NCBI RefSeq assembly: GCF_000023825.1
Contig: NC_013061.1
Location: forward strand, 5,084,001-5,148,000
Direction of reading: 5' to 3'
Source of the DNA: Pedobacter heparinus DSM 2366
GTDB lineage: Bacteria > Bacteroidota > Bacteroidia > Sphingobacteriales > Sphingobacteriaceae
Length of the DNA stretch: 64,000 nt
Numbering within the stretch: the stretch's first letter is position 1; the number at the start of each line of letters is the position of its first letter. Below are positions 35,017 through 43,789 of the stretch, in pieces. Under the pieces are notes generated by a model that was not told the origin of the DNA, made no database searches, and saw nothing but the letters and a program-made list of their open reading frames with translations. Position numbers and translations under genes: made by a program.

Positions 35017-35104
35017 AATGGAAGTATATAGGATGTGAAATTACTATTTTTTACTAATTTCGTTGCCATCTATTAATGTATTAACAGCACAAGGAAATCA
35101 GCCC

Positions 35105-36784
35105 ATGAAGATAAGTAAAATAACAATGATCATTGCCGCATGTACCATGCTTACCGGCATTGCCGCTTGTACCAATTCGCAGAAAAAAAGCAATAACGAA
35201 ACTAAAAACAACAGTTCAGGCAACGATAGCCTTCAGCGCTATGTAAATGAGCGCCTGGGCATTTATGAAACGGTTAAACTGACCACCAACCTGAACGATT
35301 TAACGGTTAATGAACGCAAAATACTGCCCCTGCTCATCCAGGCAGCTAAAATTATGGACGAATTGTTCTGGAAACAGGCATACCCTCAGCGCGACAGTTT
35401 GTTAAGCACCATTAAAGACGAGAAAACAAAGGCCTTTGTTGAAATAAATTATGGCCCCTGGGACAGGCTGAACGGCGACAAACCTTTTATAGCTGGCATA
35501 GGCCCCAAGCCGGCCGCAGCTAATTTTTATCCTGCAGGGATGACCAAAGAAGAACTGGAAAAATCTGATGTAAAAGACAAATTCGGACTATATTCAGTTA
35601 TTCAAAGAGACACAGCCGGAAAACTGACCGCCGTTCCCTATCACATCCTTTATGCGGCTGAACTGCAAAAAGCATCCAACCTGCTTAAACAGGCCGCACT
35701 GCTTGCCGAAGATGCGGGCTTTAAAAAATACCTGAACCTTCGTGCCGATGCATTGGTTACTGATGTTTACGGCCCAAGTGATTATGCCTGGCTGGACATG
35801 AAAACCAATACGCTTGACATCATTATTGGCCCTATAGAGAACTATGAGGACAAGCTTTTCAATGCAAGGGCCGCTTATGAATCGTATGTGCTGGTTAAAG
35901 ATAAGGTATGGAGCAAACGGCTTGCGAAATACGTTAGCATGCTGCCGGATCTGCAAAAAGGCCTTCCGGTTGAAGCTAAGTATAAAACTGAAAAGCCAGG
36001 TACAGATTCTGAACTGAATGCTTATGATGTACTTTATTATGCCGGAGATTGTAATGCAGGATCCAAAACCATAGCAGTTAACCTGCCCAACGATGAAGTC
36101 ATACAGCAAAAGAAAGGAACCAGGCGTTCGCAGCTAAAAAATGCGATGAAAGCCAAATTTGACAAGATCCTCGTTCCAATTGCAAAAGAGCTTATTGACA
36201 AAGAACAACAACAGTATGTCAATTTTGATGCTTTTTTTGCCAATGTGATGTTCCATGAGGTGGCACACGGACTGGGTATCAAGAAAACGGTTACCGGAAA
36301 AGGCTTTGTGAAAGAAGCACTTCAGGAACAATATTCATGGCTGGAAGAAGGAAAAGCAGATGTACTGGGTCTGTATATGGTTACCGGATTACTTAAAAAA
36401 GCTGAACTGCAGGGCGACATTAAAGCATTTTATACCACCTACATGGCAGGAATTTTACGTTCTGTAAGGTTTGGGGCTGCCAGCGCACATGGCAAGGCCA
36501 ATATGCAGTGTTTCAACTTCTTTAAGGAAAACGGAGCCTTTATCAGGAACAGTGATGGCACCTATAAAGTCGATTTCAGCAAATTTGAAGGTGCAATGAA
36601 CAAGCTGAGCCGGATGATCATTATGCTGCAGGGTAATGGAGATAAGGCCGCCGTAGAAAGCACCCAGAAAAAGATGGCTGTAATTTCACCTGAACTACAG
36701 GGAGATCTGGATAAATTAACCAAAAGAGGAATTCCTGTTGATATTATTTTTGAACAGGGGGTCGACGTTTTAGGCGTTAAATAA
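35105..36784 (+). CDS. M49-like zinc peptidase lipoprotein (DPP III relative)
   Basis: 559 residues with a lipoprotein signal (ITMIIAACTMLTGIAACTNS; cysteine after IAA). The metal centre is seen in FHEVAHGLGIKKTVTGKG and SWLEEGKADVLGLYMV: HExxH plus an EExxxAD third-ligand motif as in dipeptidyl-peptidase III relatives. Bacteroidetes members are annotated as Zn-dependent hydrolases, and the substrate is unknown. An in-frame TTG 42 nt upstream is rejected because the ATG at 35105 starts the lipobox directly. TAATTTCG (35055-35062) resembles a -7 element. Confidence 0.85.
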   Translation: MKISKITMIIAACTMLTGIAACTNSQKKSNNETKNNSSGNDSLQRYVNERLGIYETVKLTTNLNDLTVNERKILPLLIQAAKIMDELFWKQAYPQRDSLLSTIKDEKTKAFVEINYGPWDRLNGDKPFIAGIGPKPAAANFYPAGMTKEELEKSDVKDKFGLYSVIQRDTAGKLTAVPYHILYAAELQKASNLLKQAALLAEDAGFKKYLNLRADALVTDVYGPSDYAWLDMKTNTLDIIIGPIENYEDKLFNARAAYESYVLVKDKVWSKRLAKYVSMLPDLQKGLPVEAKYKTEKPGTDSELNAYDVLYYAGDCNAGSKTIAVNLPNDEVIQQKKGTRRSQLKNAMKAKFDKILVPIAKELIDKEQQQYVNFDAFFANVMFHEVAHGLGIKKTVTGKGFVKEALQEQYSWLEEGKADVLGLYMVTGLLKKAELQGDIKAFYTTYMAGILRSVRFGAASAHGKANMQCFNFFKENGAFIRNSDGTYKVDFSKFEGAMNKLSRMIIMLQGNGDKAAVESTQKKMAVISPELQGDLDKLTKRGIPVDIIFEQGVDVLGVK

Positions 36785-36785
36785 C

Positions 36786-37148
36786 CTACATGGCTAAATG
36801 CTTGCTGATGATATCTTCCAGCTCTTCTATATCGAAGGGCTTGGACAGGTAACCGTCGGCACCAGCCTGATCTGCGAGCGACTTGACATCATTGTTGGCC
36901 GAAAAATAGATCACAGGGATGTTTTTTAACAAGTCATGCGATTTTAATTCCCGTGTCGCATCAATGCCTCCCACATCAGGAAGCCAGTTGTCCATAAAAA
37001 TGATATCAGGTGTATAGGCCATAACCTGGTCTATGATATGATTAGAGGTAGAGGAAGTTTTAATGTCATACCCGGCATCCTGTAAAATAATGGTACACAG
37101 CTCTAAAATGTCTGTATTGTCGTCAAACACGAATACTTTTTTATTCAT
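36786..37148 (-). CDS. Stand-alone response regulator receiver
   Basis: A 120-residue CheY-like receiver with no output domain: acidic pair FVFDDNTD, phosphoacceptor D53 in IIFMDNWLPDVGG, the conserved IPVIYFSAN Ser and the lysine in GYLSKPFDIEELED. It is the last gene of the minus-strand phosphorelay cluster, 20 nt after cheB. It probably acts as a phosphate shuttle or sink for the hybrid kinases upstream; partners are inferred. Confidence 0.92.
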   Translation of the reverse strand: MNKKVFVFDDNTDILELCTIILQDAGYDIKTSSTSNHIIDQVMAYTPDIIFMDNWLPDVGGIDATRELKSHDLLKNIPVIYFSANNDVKSLADQAGADGYLSKPFDIEELEDIISKHLAM

Positions 37149-37168
37149 TGCTATTTATCATCTTAAGA

Positions 37169-37732
37169 TTAGGGTAACAAATTTATGAAATCTCCTATAG
37201 CTTCAATACTTAATTCATAATCTATTTGCACATTTAGCTTTGCCTGTGCCGGCATATAGGCCACCTGCGCGGTCTCCGGATCCTGTATTATAGCTGTTCC
37301 ACCCCAGGCTTTCACGCTTTTCAGCCCGCTTACCCCGTCGGCATTAGAGCCCGAAAGCAACAGGCAAACCAACTGCGACCGGTACACCTCTGCCGCCGTC
37401 TGGAAGGTCGCATCAATTGCAGGGCGCGAATAATTTATTTTCTCAGAATAATCCAGGGAAAAGGTCTGGTCCTGCTCAATCAGCAAATGGTAGTCCGAAG
37501 GTGCAACGTAAATGGTACCCGCCAATATGGCCTCTTTTTCATCCACTTCCTTAACCCTCATTTCAGTCCGTGTCGACAATAAAACAGGCAGTAAAGAATC
37601 TGTTCCATGTTTTCTGTGCACCACAATAATGATCGGGAAGCTGATGTCCGGCCTTACTACCGGCAATACCTTTAGCAATACATCTAAGCTACCGGCAGAA
37701 CCGCCTATGATAAGTGCCTTGCATTTTTCCAT
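37169..37732 (-). CDS. CheB-type methylesterase domain, without receiver
   Basis: 187 residues, the esterase domain only. The serine in IIGGSAGSLDVLLKVLP, the histidine in VVHRKHGTDSLLPVL and the aspartate in GSNADGVSGLKSV form the CheB catalytic triad. The usual N-terminal receiver is missing, so activity may be controlled in trans by neighbouring lone receivers. ATG 37732 overlaps the cheR stop (TGATG) and is preferred over an ATG 18 nt earlier. No chemoreceptor, CheA or CheW gene is nearby. Confidence 0.85.
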   Translation of the reverse strand: MEKCKALIIGGSAGSLDVLLKVLPVVRPDISFPIIIVVHRKHGTDSLLPVLLSTRTEMRVKEVDEKEAILAGTIYVAPSDYHLLIEQDQTFSLDYSEKINYSRPAIDATFQTAAEVYRSQLVCLLLSGSNADGVSGLKSVKAWGGTAIIQDPETAQVAYMPAQAKLNVQIDYELSIEAIGDFINLLP

Positions 37733-38556
37733 CAGCCTATCTTTCTCCATATCTTTTCTCCCGGCAACCGTTTATACCGCTTGGCAATCCTCGAAAAATC
37801 AACCGTTTCCTTACTGCCCAGGGCCAGGTAACCCAGGCCTTCCAAACTATTGTCAAAAAGATCAAGCACATTGTGCTGCAGGTCACGGTCAAAATAGATC
37901 AGCACATTTCTGCATAAAATCAGCTGGAACTCATTAAAAGAATGGTCGGATACCAGGTTATGGGTCGAAAATATAATCTTGCTTTTCAGGTCCTCATTAA
38001 ACTTTGCCAGCGAATAACTGGCCGTATAATAGCTCGAAAAATCTTTTAGCCCTCCCGAAAGGATATAATTTTCTGAATACTGCTTCATCTGGCTCATGGC
38101 AAACATGCTTTGGGCCGCCTTTTCCAGCACAGCGGGGTTCAGATCAGTTGCATAGATCAAAGATTTATGCAACAAATTCAATTCTTTTAAAAGGATAGAA
38201 ATAGAATAGGCTTCTTCTCCGGTTGAACAGCCTGCCAGCCAGATACGAATAAAGGGATAGGTGCCCAGCTTGGGCAGCACTTCCTCCCTTAATGTCCTAA
38301 AAAAAGAGGGGTCCCTGAACATTTCGGTCACATTTACGGTAATCTGCTCTACAAACCGCTTAAAATAAGCCTGATCATCCGAAATCCTGTACCTGAACTC
38401 GGCAAAGCTCAAGGCTTTATCCAAAGTGTACAACCTGGAAATCCTTCTTTTTAGCGAAGCCCGTGAATAACCCGTGAAATCATAGCCATATTGTTCCAGC
38501 AGATCGGAAAGCAGGATCTCTACATGTTCATCTTGAATTACGGGGACCTCCAGCAT
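37732..38556 (-). CDS. CheR-type protein-glutamate methyltransferase
   Basis: 274 residues with the helical N-terminal CheR domain (about 1-75) and SAM domain. TVNVTEMFRDPSFFRTL is the family block before the SAM fold; IWLAGCSTGEEAYSIS is SAM motif I; LCRNVLIYFDRDLQ is the CheR signature. It would methylate glutamates of a signalling protein. It is stop/start coupled to cheB and sits 8 nt after a receiver gene. The target is not obvious: no MCP gene lies in the window. Confidence 0.9.
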   Translation of the reverse strand: MLEVPVIQDEHVEILLSDLLEQYGYDFTGYSRASLKRRISRLYTLDKALSFAEFRYRISDDQAYFKRFVEQITVNVTEMFRDPSFFRTLREEVLPKLGTYPFIRIWLAGCSTGEEAYSISILLKELNLLHKSLIYATDLNPAVLEKAAQSMFAMSQMKQYSENYILSGGLKDFSSYYTASYSLAKFNEDLKSKIIFSTHNLVSDHSFNEFQLILCRNVLIYFDRDLQHNVLDLFDNSLEGLGYLALGSKETVDFSRIAKRYKRLPGEKIWRKIG

Positions 38557-38564
38557 TTGTTCCG

Positions 38565-38933
38565 TTAAATATAATCGTTTAGCAAGCGGGTTAATTCATC
38601 AACATTTATCGGCTTGGAAATATAACCCACAGCTCCTGCATTTAAGCACCTTTCCCTATCGCCCATCATTGCCTGGGCCGTAACCGCAATCACGGGGATA
38701 TCTTTTAATGAAGGGTCCTTACTCATCCTGTGCATCGCTTCATAACCATCCATTCCCGGCATCATCATGTCCATCAGTACTACCGTAATGTCTTTATCCT
38801 GTTCCAGGATGTCAAGTCCTTCCTGCCCGCCTATAGCAGACATACATTTATAACCTTTAGCTTTCAATACTGCCGTTAAGGCAAAGATATTCCTGCTGTC
38901 ATCATCTACTATCAATATTTTATTAACTGCCAT
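38565..38933 (-). CDS. Stand-alone receiver, close paralogue of the hybrid kinase's last receiver
   Basis: A 122-residue receiver (phosphoacceptor D55 in VVLMDMMMPGMDGYEAM). Its sequence closely follows the third receiver of the neighbouring hybrid kinase: both carry RNIF.LT, VLMDMMMP.MDGYE, AVTA.AMMGDRE.C and GA..YISKP, suggesting duplication. It lies 24 nt downstream of that kinase and 8 nt upstream of cheR, so it likely takes part in the same relay. Confidence 0.92.
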   Translation of the reverse strand: MAVNKILIVDDDSRNIFALTAVLKAKGYKCMSAIGGQEGLDILEQDKDITVVLMDMMMPGMDGYEAMHRMSKDPSLKDIPVIAVTAQAMMGDRERCLNAGAVGYISKPINVDELTRLLNDYI

Positions 38934-38957
38934 ATATTTTAAAACATGGTTACTAAA

Positions 38958-41900
38958 TTACACCCTATCGTAAAGCCACACCCTTAGCAATGAGATCAGC
39001 TGATCAATGTCAACCGGTTTGGAAATATAATCTGAAGCTCCGGCAGCAATACATTTCTCCCTGTCGCCCATCATTGCTTTTGCTGTAACAGCCAAAACAG
39101 GCAATTGTTTGTATGCTGCAATCTTTCTGATTTCCTTTGTAGTCTCATATCCGTCCATTTCAGGCATCATCATATCCATCAGCACAATATCCACCAAAGG
39201 GTTGTCTTTAAGCGTTTGCAGTGCCTCTTTACCATCTGTCGCAGCCAGTACTTTCATTTTATGCTGTTCCAGCGCTTTGGTAAGGGAAAAGATATTGCGC
39301 ACATCGTCATCGGCAATCAACACGGTTTTATGGTGCAGTACTTCATATAAACCGCCCAGCTTCTCAGATGGGTTTTTTTTCTGTTTCCCATCACCTTCTT
39401 TCTCTTCTACCAGGTGAAGAAACAAGGCCGCCTCATCCAGGATACGCTGATAAGAATGTGCTGTTTTTACAACAATAGAATCTGCATACTGCTTAATGCG
39501 GCTTTCCTCTCCTTTCGAAAGGTTTTTACCGGTAAAAATAATAATGGGCAGGTTTTCCAGCCCCTTGCTTTTCTTTATGGTATCCAGGGTTTCATAAGCA
39601 CTCTTGTCAGGAATACCCATATCCAGGATCACACAGTCTACTTCCTGTTTGTTTAATGCGCCAATGCTTTGTGTTACATTGTCTGCTACCTCTGTCTGAA
39701 TGTTGTAATTGCTCAGGAAATAACTCAAAGCCTCTGCATGCTGCTTATTTTCCTCAACGATCAGCACCTTTTTAGGATGGCGACTCAAGGCCAGCTCCAG
39801 CTTTTGAAAAATCTGCTGCATCTGTTCCAGAGCAACAGGTTTATTGATAAAATCGACAGCCCCCTTCAACAAACTCTCTTTTTTTACTTCCAGGGAAGAC
39901 ATGATGTGAACAGGTATTGGCCTTGTCAAAGGGTTAGATTTCAATTCCTCCATCACCTGCCAGCCATCCTTTACAGGAAGCTGTATATCCAGCAGTATAG
40001 CCAATGGCCGGTAATGATTGGCCAGCTCTATTCCTGCATCTCCCCGGACCGCAACGATACCTTTATAATTCCGCTTACGCGTAAAGCGCAGCAGTGTTTT
40101 TGCAAAATTAGTGTCGTCTTCAATAATCAGGATTACCCTGTCATCCGGCTTAATGTCGTTCCGGTCATCCTCAATCTCCTGCGGAATATGATCTACAGTA
40201 AACCGCTCTGCTGCAACAAGTTCTCCTCGGTCTATATAAAGGGGCGAGGCTATAACATCCTGCCCTGTCTCAACCTGCACAATCGTCTTCCGGTCTACCG
40301 GTAAAGCAAGGGTAAACTCACTGCCTACATTTTCCTTGCTTGTCAGCTCTATCTCGCCCCCCAAAAGCTTGGATAGCTCCCTGCTGATGGACAGGCCCAG
40401 ACCAGTTCCGCCAAATTTACGGCGCGTTGATCCATCCGCCTGCTGAAAAGCCTCAAAGATCAGTCCCTGTTTATCCAGCGGAATACCAATACCGGTATCT
40501 GTCACTTTAAATAAAATGGCCTTACCAGCATCGTCCTGCTTCACTGTTAAAGCAACTTTTCCTGTTGAGGTGAACTTAATCGCATTGGAAAGCAGGTTTT
40601 TTAAAATCTGCTCCAGCCTCATCCTGTCCGTATTGATCCCTGAAATGTCACTTTCAACATCAATCACCAGATCCAGGTTTTTATTTTTTGCAAGCGGACT
40701 AAACAGCGAACGCATATCTGTTGCCACCTCTGTAATATTGACATCAGTAAATTCCAGCTTCATTTTACCCGCCTCAATTTTAGACAGGTCAAGGATTTCA
40801 TCAATCAGGCCCAGAAGTCCCTGTCCGGAGCTTTGTATCACCTCCGCATATTCAATATATTCCTTATCCAGTTCCTTGTTTTCAGACATCAGCTTCGACA
40901 GCAACAGGATGGAATTTAATGGCGTGCGGAGCTCGTGTGACATATTGGCCAGGAATTCCGACTTGTACTTGGTACTCTGTTCCAGCTGTTCGGCCTTGTG
41001 CTGTATATCCAGGTTCCGCTCCTGTATCAGCTGGTTCTTTTCTTCCAGTAAACTTGTTCGCTCTTCCAGTTCCTGGTTGCTTTGTAAAAGTTCCTCCTGC
41101 TGTACCCTTAATTCTTCTTCCGAAGTCTGGATCCTTTGGGTTTGTGCTTCCAGTTCCGCATTCAGGCCTTCCAGCTCTCTATGCTGCGCCTGTAATTCTT
41201 CGGCCTGTGCCTGTGTTTCCTCCAAAAACTCCTGCAACTTCTTACGGTTCTGGGAAACATGGATGGCAATACCAATATTGGTTGAAATGCTGTTTAAAAA
41301 GTCGAGCTGCAAAGGGGTATAACTTTGTAAAGCGCCAAACTCCATTGCCCCAACAACCACCCCATCTCTAAAAACCGGAACAGCAACCACATTGCGTGGC
41401 TTGGTATGGCCGGTCGCATAGCTGATCGTCAGCCCATCTTCAGCAATATCGTTGATTAAGATTTGCCTGCCCGATTGTGCAACCTGTCCGATTAAACCCT
41501 CACCCAGGCTCAGACTTTTCTTTTTCTGGTCTTCCATCAGTGCATATCCCCCGGTAAGATATAGCCTTTCATCCTCTTCAAGCAGATAAAATGCCCCTAC
41601 CTGACTATGGGTAAGCCCCGCAATACTTTCCAGAATATCGTGAGTAAGCTCTTTTACGCTTTTTTCTCCCACCATTTTATCATTCAGGGTAGCGATCCCC
41701 GATTGTAACCACTCTTTATCTGCCAGCAAAGAAAAAGAGTACTGCAAAGACTCAGCCATGGCATTTAATGATCCGGCCAGACTGCCCAGCCCATCTTTTT
41801 CCTCCTCATCAAGCCTGATCCGGTAATCACCGCTCGAGATCTGAGCCGCAATGCCTTGTATCACCTCTATCCTGTTGTCTATTTCATCATTTTTATCCTG

Positions 41901-42548
41901 TAGCTCCTGCTGCAACCTTGTCCGGGTATTAAAATCAGCCGAAACTTTCCGGTAAAAAAAGAAAGTAATCAGAATAGCTAAAAAAGCGGCCAGCACAATC
42001 AATGAAGGCGTATAACCTGCCAGCTTGTTCAAATCGGCAGTCCTGAGCTCCAGCAATCTTTTCTCTTCGGCCTGCATTACCCTGATGAGATCGCGGGCCG
42101 AATCCATATAGGTCTTACCATTGATCAGCTCACCAACACTTACATTTCCACCCCTGCTTTTTATCGCCACTGTTTTTTTTAATATCTGCAACCTGCCTGT
42201 AATCACCTCCCGCAATTTTTTTACGTTCCTTTGCTGAACCGGATTGTCTTTGGTTTCAGCAGCTACCTCATCCAGCAAAGCAATTGCTTGCTGTTCGGCT
42301 CCGTTATAGGGCTCCAGAAAGTCTTTATCTCCTGTAAGCAGGTAGCCCCGCTGCCCGGTTTCCGCATCTTTCAATACCGAGATCACCCCATCCAGATTGG
42401 TCATCACATCATTGCTGTGCTGCACAAGGTCGGCACTGCCGATCAGGTTCTTTATACTTAAATAAGAAGCCAGGGAAGTGATAAACAGGATCAGCAGGGA
42501 TAGCCCCAAACCGATCCTCAGATTATTTTTAATCGTTCTTTTACTCAT
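38958..42548 (-). CDS. Large hybrid histidine kinase: CHASE3-HAMP-GAF-HisKA-HATPase-REC-REC-REC
   Basis: 1196 residues. Helix 1 about 11-31, CHASE3-type sensor about 35-175, helix 2 about 182-200, HAMP about 205-275, GAF about 300-430, long Glu/Gln coiled coil about 435-525, HisKA with H538 (ANMSHELRTPLN), HATPase to about 752 (N-box NLLSNAIKFT, DTGIGIP, GGTGLGLS), then three receivers with D854, D976 and D1125. The second receiver is the most divergent (VEENKQ in place of the acidic pair). It leads into REC, cheR and cheB on the same strand. Confidence 0.94.
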   Translation of the reverse strand: MSKRTIKNNLRIGLGLSLLILFITSLASYLSIKNLIGSADLVQHSNDVMTNLDGVISVLKDAETGQRGYLLTGDKDFLEPYNGAEQQAIALLDEVAAETKDNPVQQRNVKKLREVITGRLQILKKTVAIKSRGGNVSVGELINGKTYMDSARDLIRVMQAEEKRLLELRTADLNKLAGYTPSLIVLAAFLAILITFFFYRKVSADFNTRTRLQQELQDKNDEIDNRIEVIQGIAAQISSGDYRIRLDEEEKDGLGSLAGSLNAMAESLQYSFSLLADKEWLQSGIATLNDKMVGEKSVKELTHDILESIAGLTHSQVGAFYLLEEDERLYLTGGYALMEDQKKKSLSLGEGLIGQVAQSGRQILINDIAEDGLTISYATGHTKPRNVVAVPVFRDGVVVGAMEFGALQSYTPLQLDFLNSISTNIGIAIHVSQNRKKLQEFLEETQAQAEELQAQHRELEGLNAELEAQTQRIQTSEEELRVQQEELLQSNQELEERTSLLEEKNQLIQERNLDIQHKAEQLEQSTKYKSEFLANMSHELRTPLNSILLLSKLMSENKELDKEYIEYAEVIQSSGQGLLGLIDEILDLSKIEAGKMKLEFTDVNITEVATDMRSLFSPLAKNKNLDLVIDVESDISGINTDRMRLEQILKNLLSNAIKFTSTGKVALTVKQDDAGKAILFKVTDTGIGIPLDKQGLIFEAFQQADGSTRRKFGGTGLGLSISRELSKLLGGEIELTSKENVGSEFTLALPVDRKTIVQVETGQDVIASPLYIDRGELVAAERFTVDHIPQEIEDDRNDIKPDDRVILIIEDDTNFAKTLLRFTRKRNYKGIVAVRGDAGIELANHYRPLAILLDIQLPVKDGWQVMEELKSNPLTRPIPVHIMSSLEVKKESLLKGAVDFINKPVALEQMQQIFQKLELALSRHPKKVLIVEENKQHAEALSYFLSNYNIQTEVADNVTQSIGALNKQEVDCVILDMGIPDKSAYETLDTIKKSKGLENLPIIIFTGKNLSKGEESRIKQYADSIVVKTAHSYQRILDEAALFLHLVEEKEGDGKQKKNPSEKLGGLYEVLHHKTVLIADDDVRNIFSLTKALEQHKMKVLAATDGKEALQTLKDNPLVDIVLMDMMMPEMDGYETTKEIRKIAAYKQLPVLAVTAKAMMGDREKCIAAGASDYISKPVDIDQLISLLRVWLYDRV

Positions 42549-42559
42549 AAAATTCCTTT

Positions 42560-43684
42560 TTAATCTGCTTCAGGAACAGCATTTAACGGCAGGGTAAAAT
42601 AAAACTCCGATCCCTCTCCGGGCTTGCTCTTCACCCCTACCTCTCCTCCATGCCTGTTAATAATTTCGGCCGAAATATATAAGCCTATACCCAGCCCCTG
42701 AAAATGAATTGCTGTTTCTTCTACCCTATAAAATTTCTCAAATACATTTTTTTGTAGTTCAGGTGCTATACCTATCCCAAAATCACGGACACCAAGGTAC
42801 AATTGGCCTTCTCCCACCTTCACATTAACTTCTATCTCATTTGTTCCCGGCGAATATTTTATGGCATTGGTTAAAAAATTAACAATTACCTGTTCAATGC
42901 GCATTTCATCTGCATAAATTTCTTGTGGGGCATTCCCCTTTCTGATGATGTTGAAGGTCGGGTTCGCCTGATGAATCACTTCCAATACCCCGTCAAGCAA
43001 GGCATCAAGTACAAAATACTTTTTGTTGAACTTTAATTTTCCGCTTTCTATTTTTGAAATGTCCAGCAAATCTGCAATCAGCTCATTTAACTTTTCCAGC
43101 TGTACCTGCGCCTTGGCCAGGTGTTTTTTTACCGTAGGGATATCTCCCTTATCTACGCTCCTGCCCAGCAACTGCACATAACCTTTAACACTGGTAAGCG
43201 GGGTTTTTAATTCGTGGCTCGCAATGCTGATAAATTCATCCTTTTTCCTTTCTGCCATTTTTCTGAACTCAATTTCATCCAGCAAGGCTTTTTGTATTTC
43301 TATCAGTTTCCGGCTCTGTTCATAAATCCGGTAAAATGTTTTCACTTTTAACAGTAAAACCCCCATATCTACAGGCTTGGTAATGTAATCCAGTCCACCT
43401 GATGAATAGCCCTTGGTAATAAATTTAAGCTCTGTATTTGCTGCAGATAAAAAGATGATCGCTGTTTCTTTCGCCTTGCTATAGCCAGAAATTGCTTCTG
43501 CTACTTCAAAGCCATCCATTCCGGGCATCTGAACATCCAGAATGATCAGTACATATTCATTTTTAAGTACTTTTTTTAAGGCTTCTTCGCCTGATGATGC
43601 AGTATCAACTTCAAAGTTATGTCTCTCCAGAACCTTCTTTAATGAAATCAGGTTCTCGGGGGTATCATCTACTATTAATATCAT
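42560..43684 (-). CDS. Cytosolic receiver-histidine kinase
   Basis: 374 residues: N-terminal receiver (D50 in LIILDVQMPGMDGF), short linker, HisKA with H157 (SIASHELKTPLTSV) and HATPase (NFLTNAIKYS, DFGIGIA, GLGIGLYISAEII). No membrane segment, so it responds to intracellular signals or to another kinase via its receiver. It is 11 nt upstream of the large hybrid kinase and probably the first gene of the cluster. A perfect 18-bp palindrome lies 64 nt before its start. Confidence 0.93.
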   Translation of the reverse strand: MILIVDDTPENLISLKKVLERHNFEVDTASSGEEALKKVLKNEYVLIILDVQMPGMDGFEVAEAISGYSKAKETAIIFLSAANTELKFITKGYSSGGLDYITKPVDMGVLLLKVKTFYRIYEQSRKLIEIQKALLDEIEFRKMAERKKDEFISIASHELKTPLTSVKGYVQLLGRSVDKGDIPTVKKHLAKAQVQLEKLNELIADLLDISKIESGKLKFNKKYFVLDALLDGVLEVIHQANPTFNIIRKGNAPQEIYADEMRIEQVIVNFLTNAIKYSPGTNEIEVNVKVGEGQLYLGVRDFGIGIAPELQKNVFEKFYRVEETAIHFQGLGIGLYISAEIINRHGGEVGVKSKPGEGSEFYFTLPLNAVPEAD

Positions 43685-43747
43685 TATTAAAAATAAATAA
43701 GGCTTTTAGCATCTTGTGTAATTGTTAAACATTAATTTATACAAGTT

Positions 43748-43765
43748 TATAAGTTTAAACTTATA
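43748..43765. promoter_or_regulatory. 18-bp perfect palindrome upstream of the REC-kinase gene
   Basis: TATAAGTTTAAACTTATA is its own reverse complement, 64-81 nt before the start of the 42560-43684 gene. It is also near the 3' end of the metallopeptidase gene. The size and position fit a dimeric regulator site, but AT-rich palindromes can arise by chance. Confidence 0.42.
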
Positions 43766-43789
43766 TATAACCATTTTGTTGCAGAAACA

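Noticed and set aside
39669..40304. Plus-strand frame within the hybrid kinase
   Set aside because: Shadow of receivers 1-2 and HATPase coding on the minus strand, no start context.
40516..41322. Long open frame antisense to the hybrid kinase
   Set aside because: Ser/Cys-rich shadow of the coiled-coil and kinase coding region on the other strand; no independent evidence.
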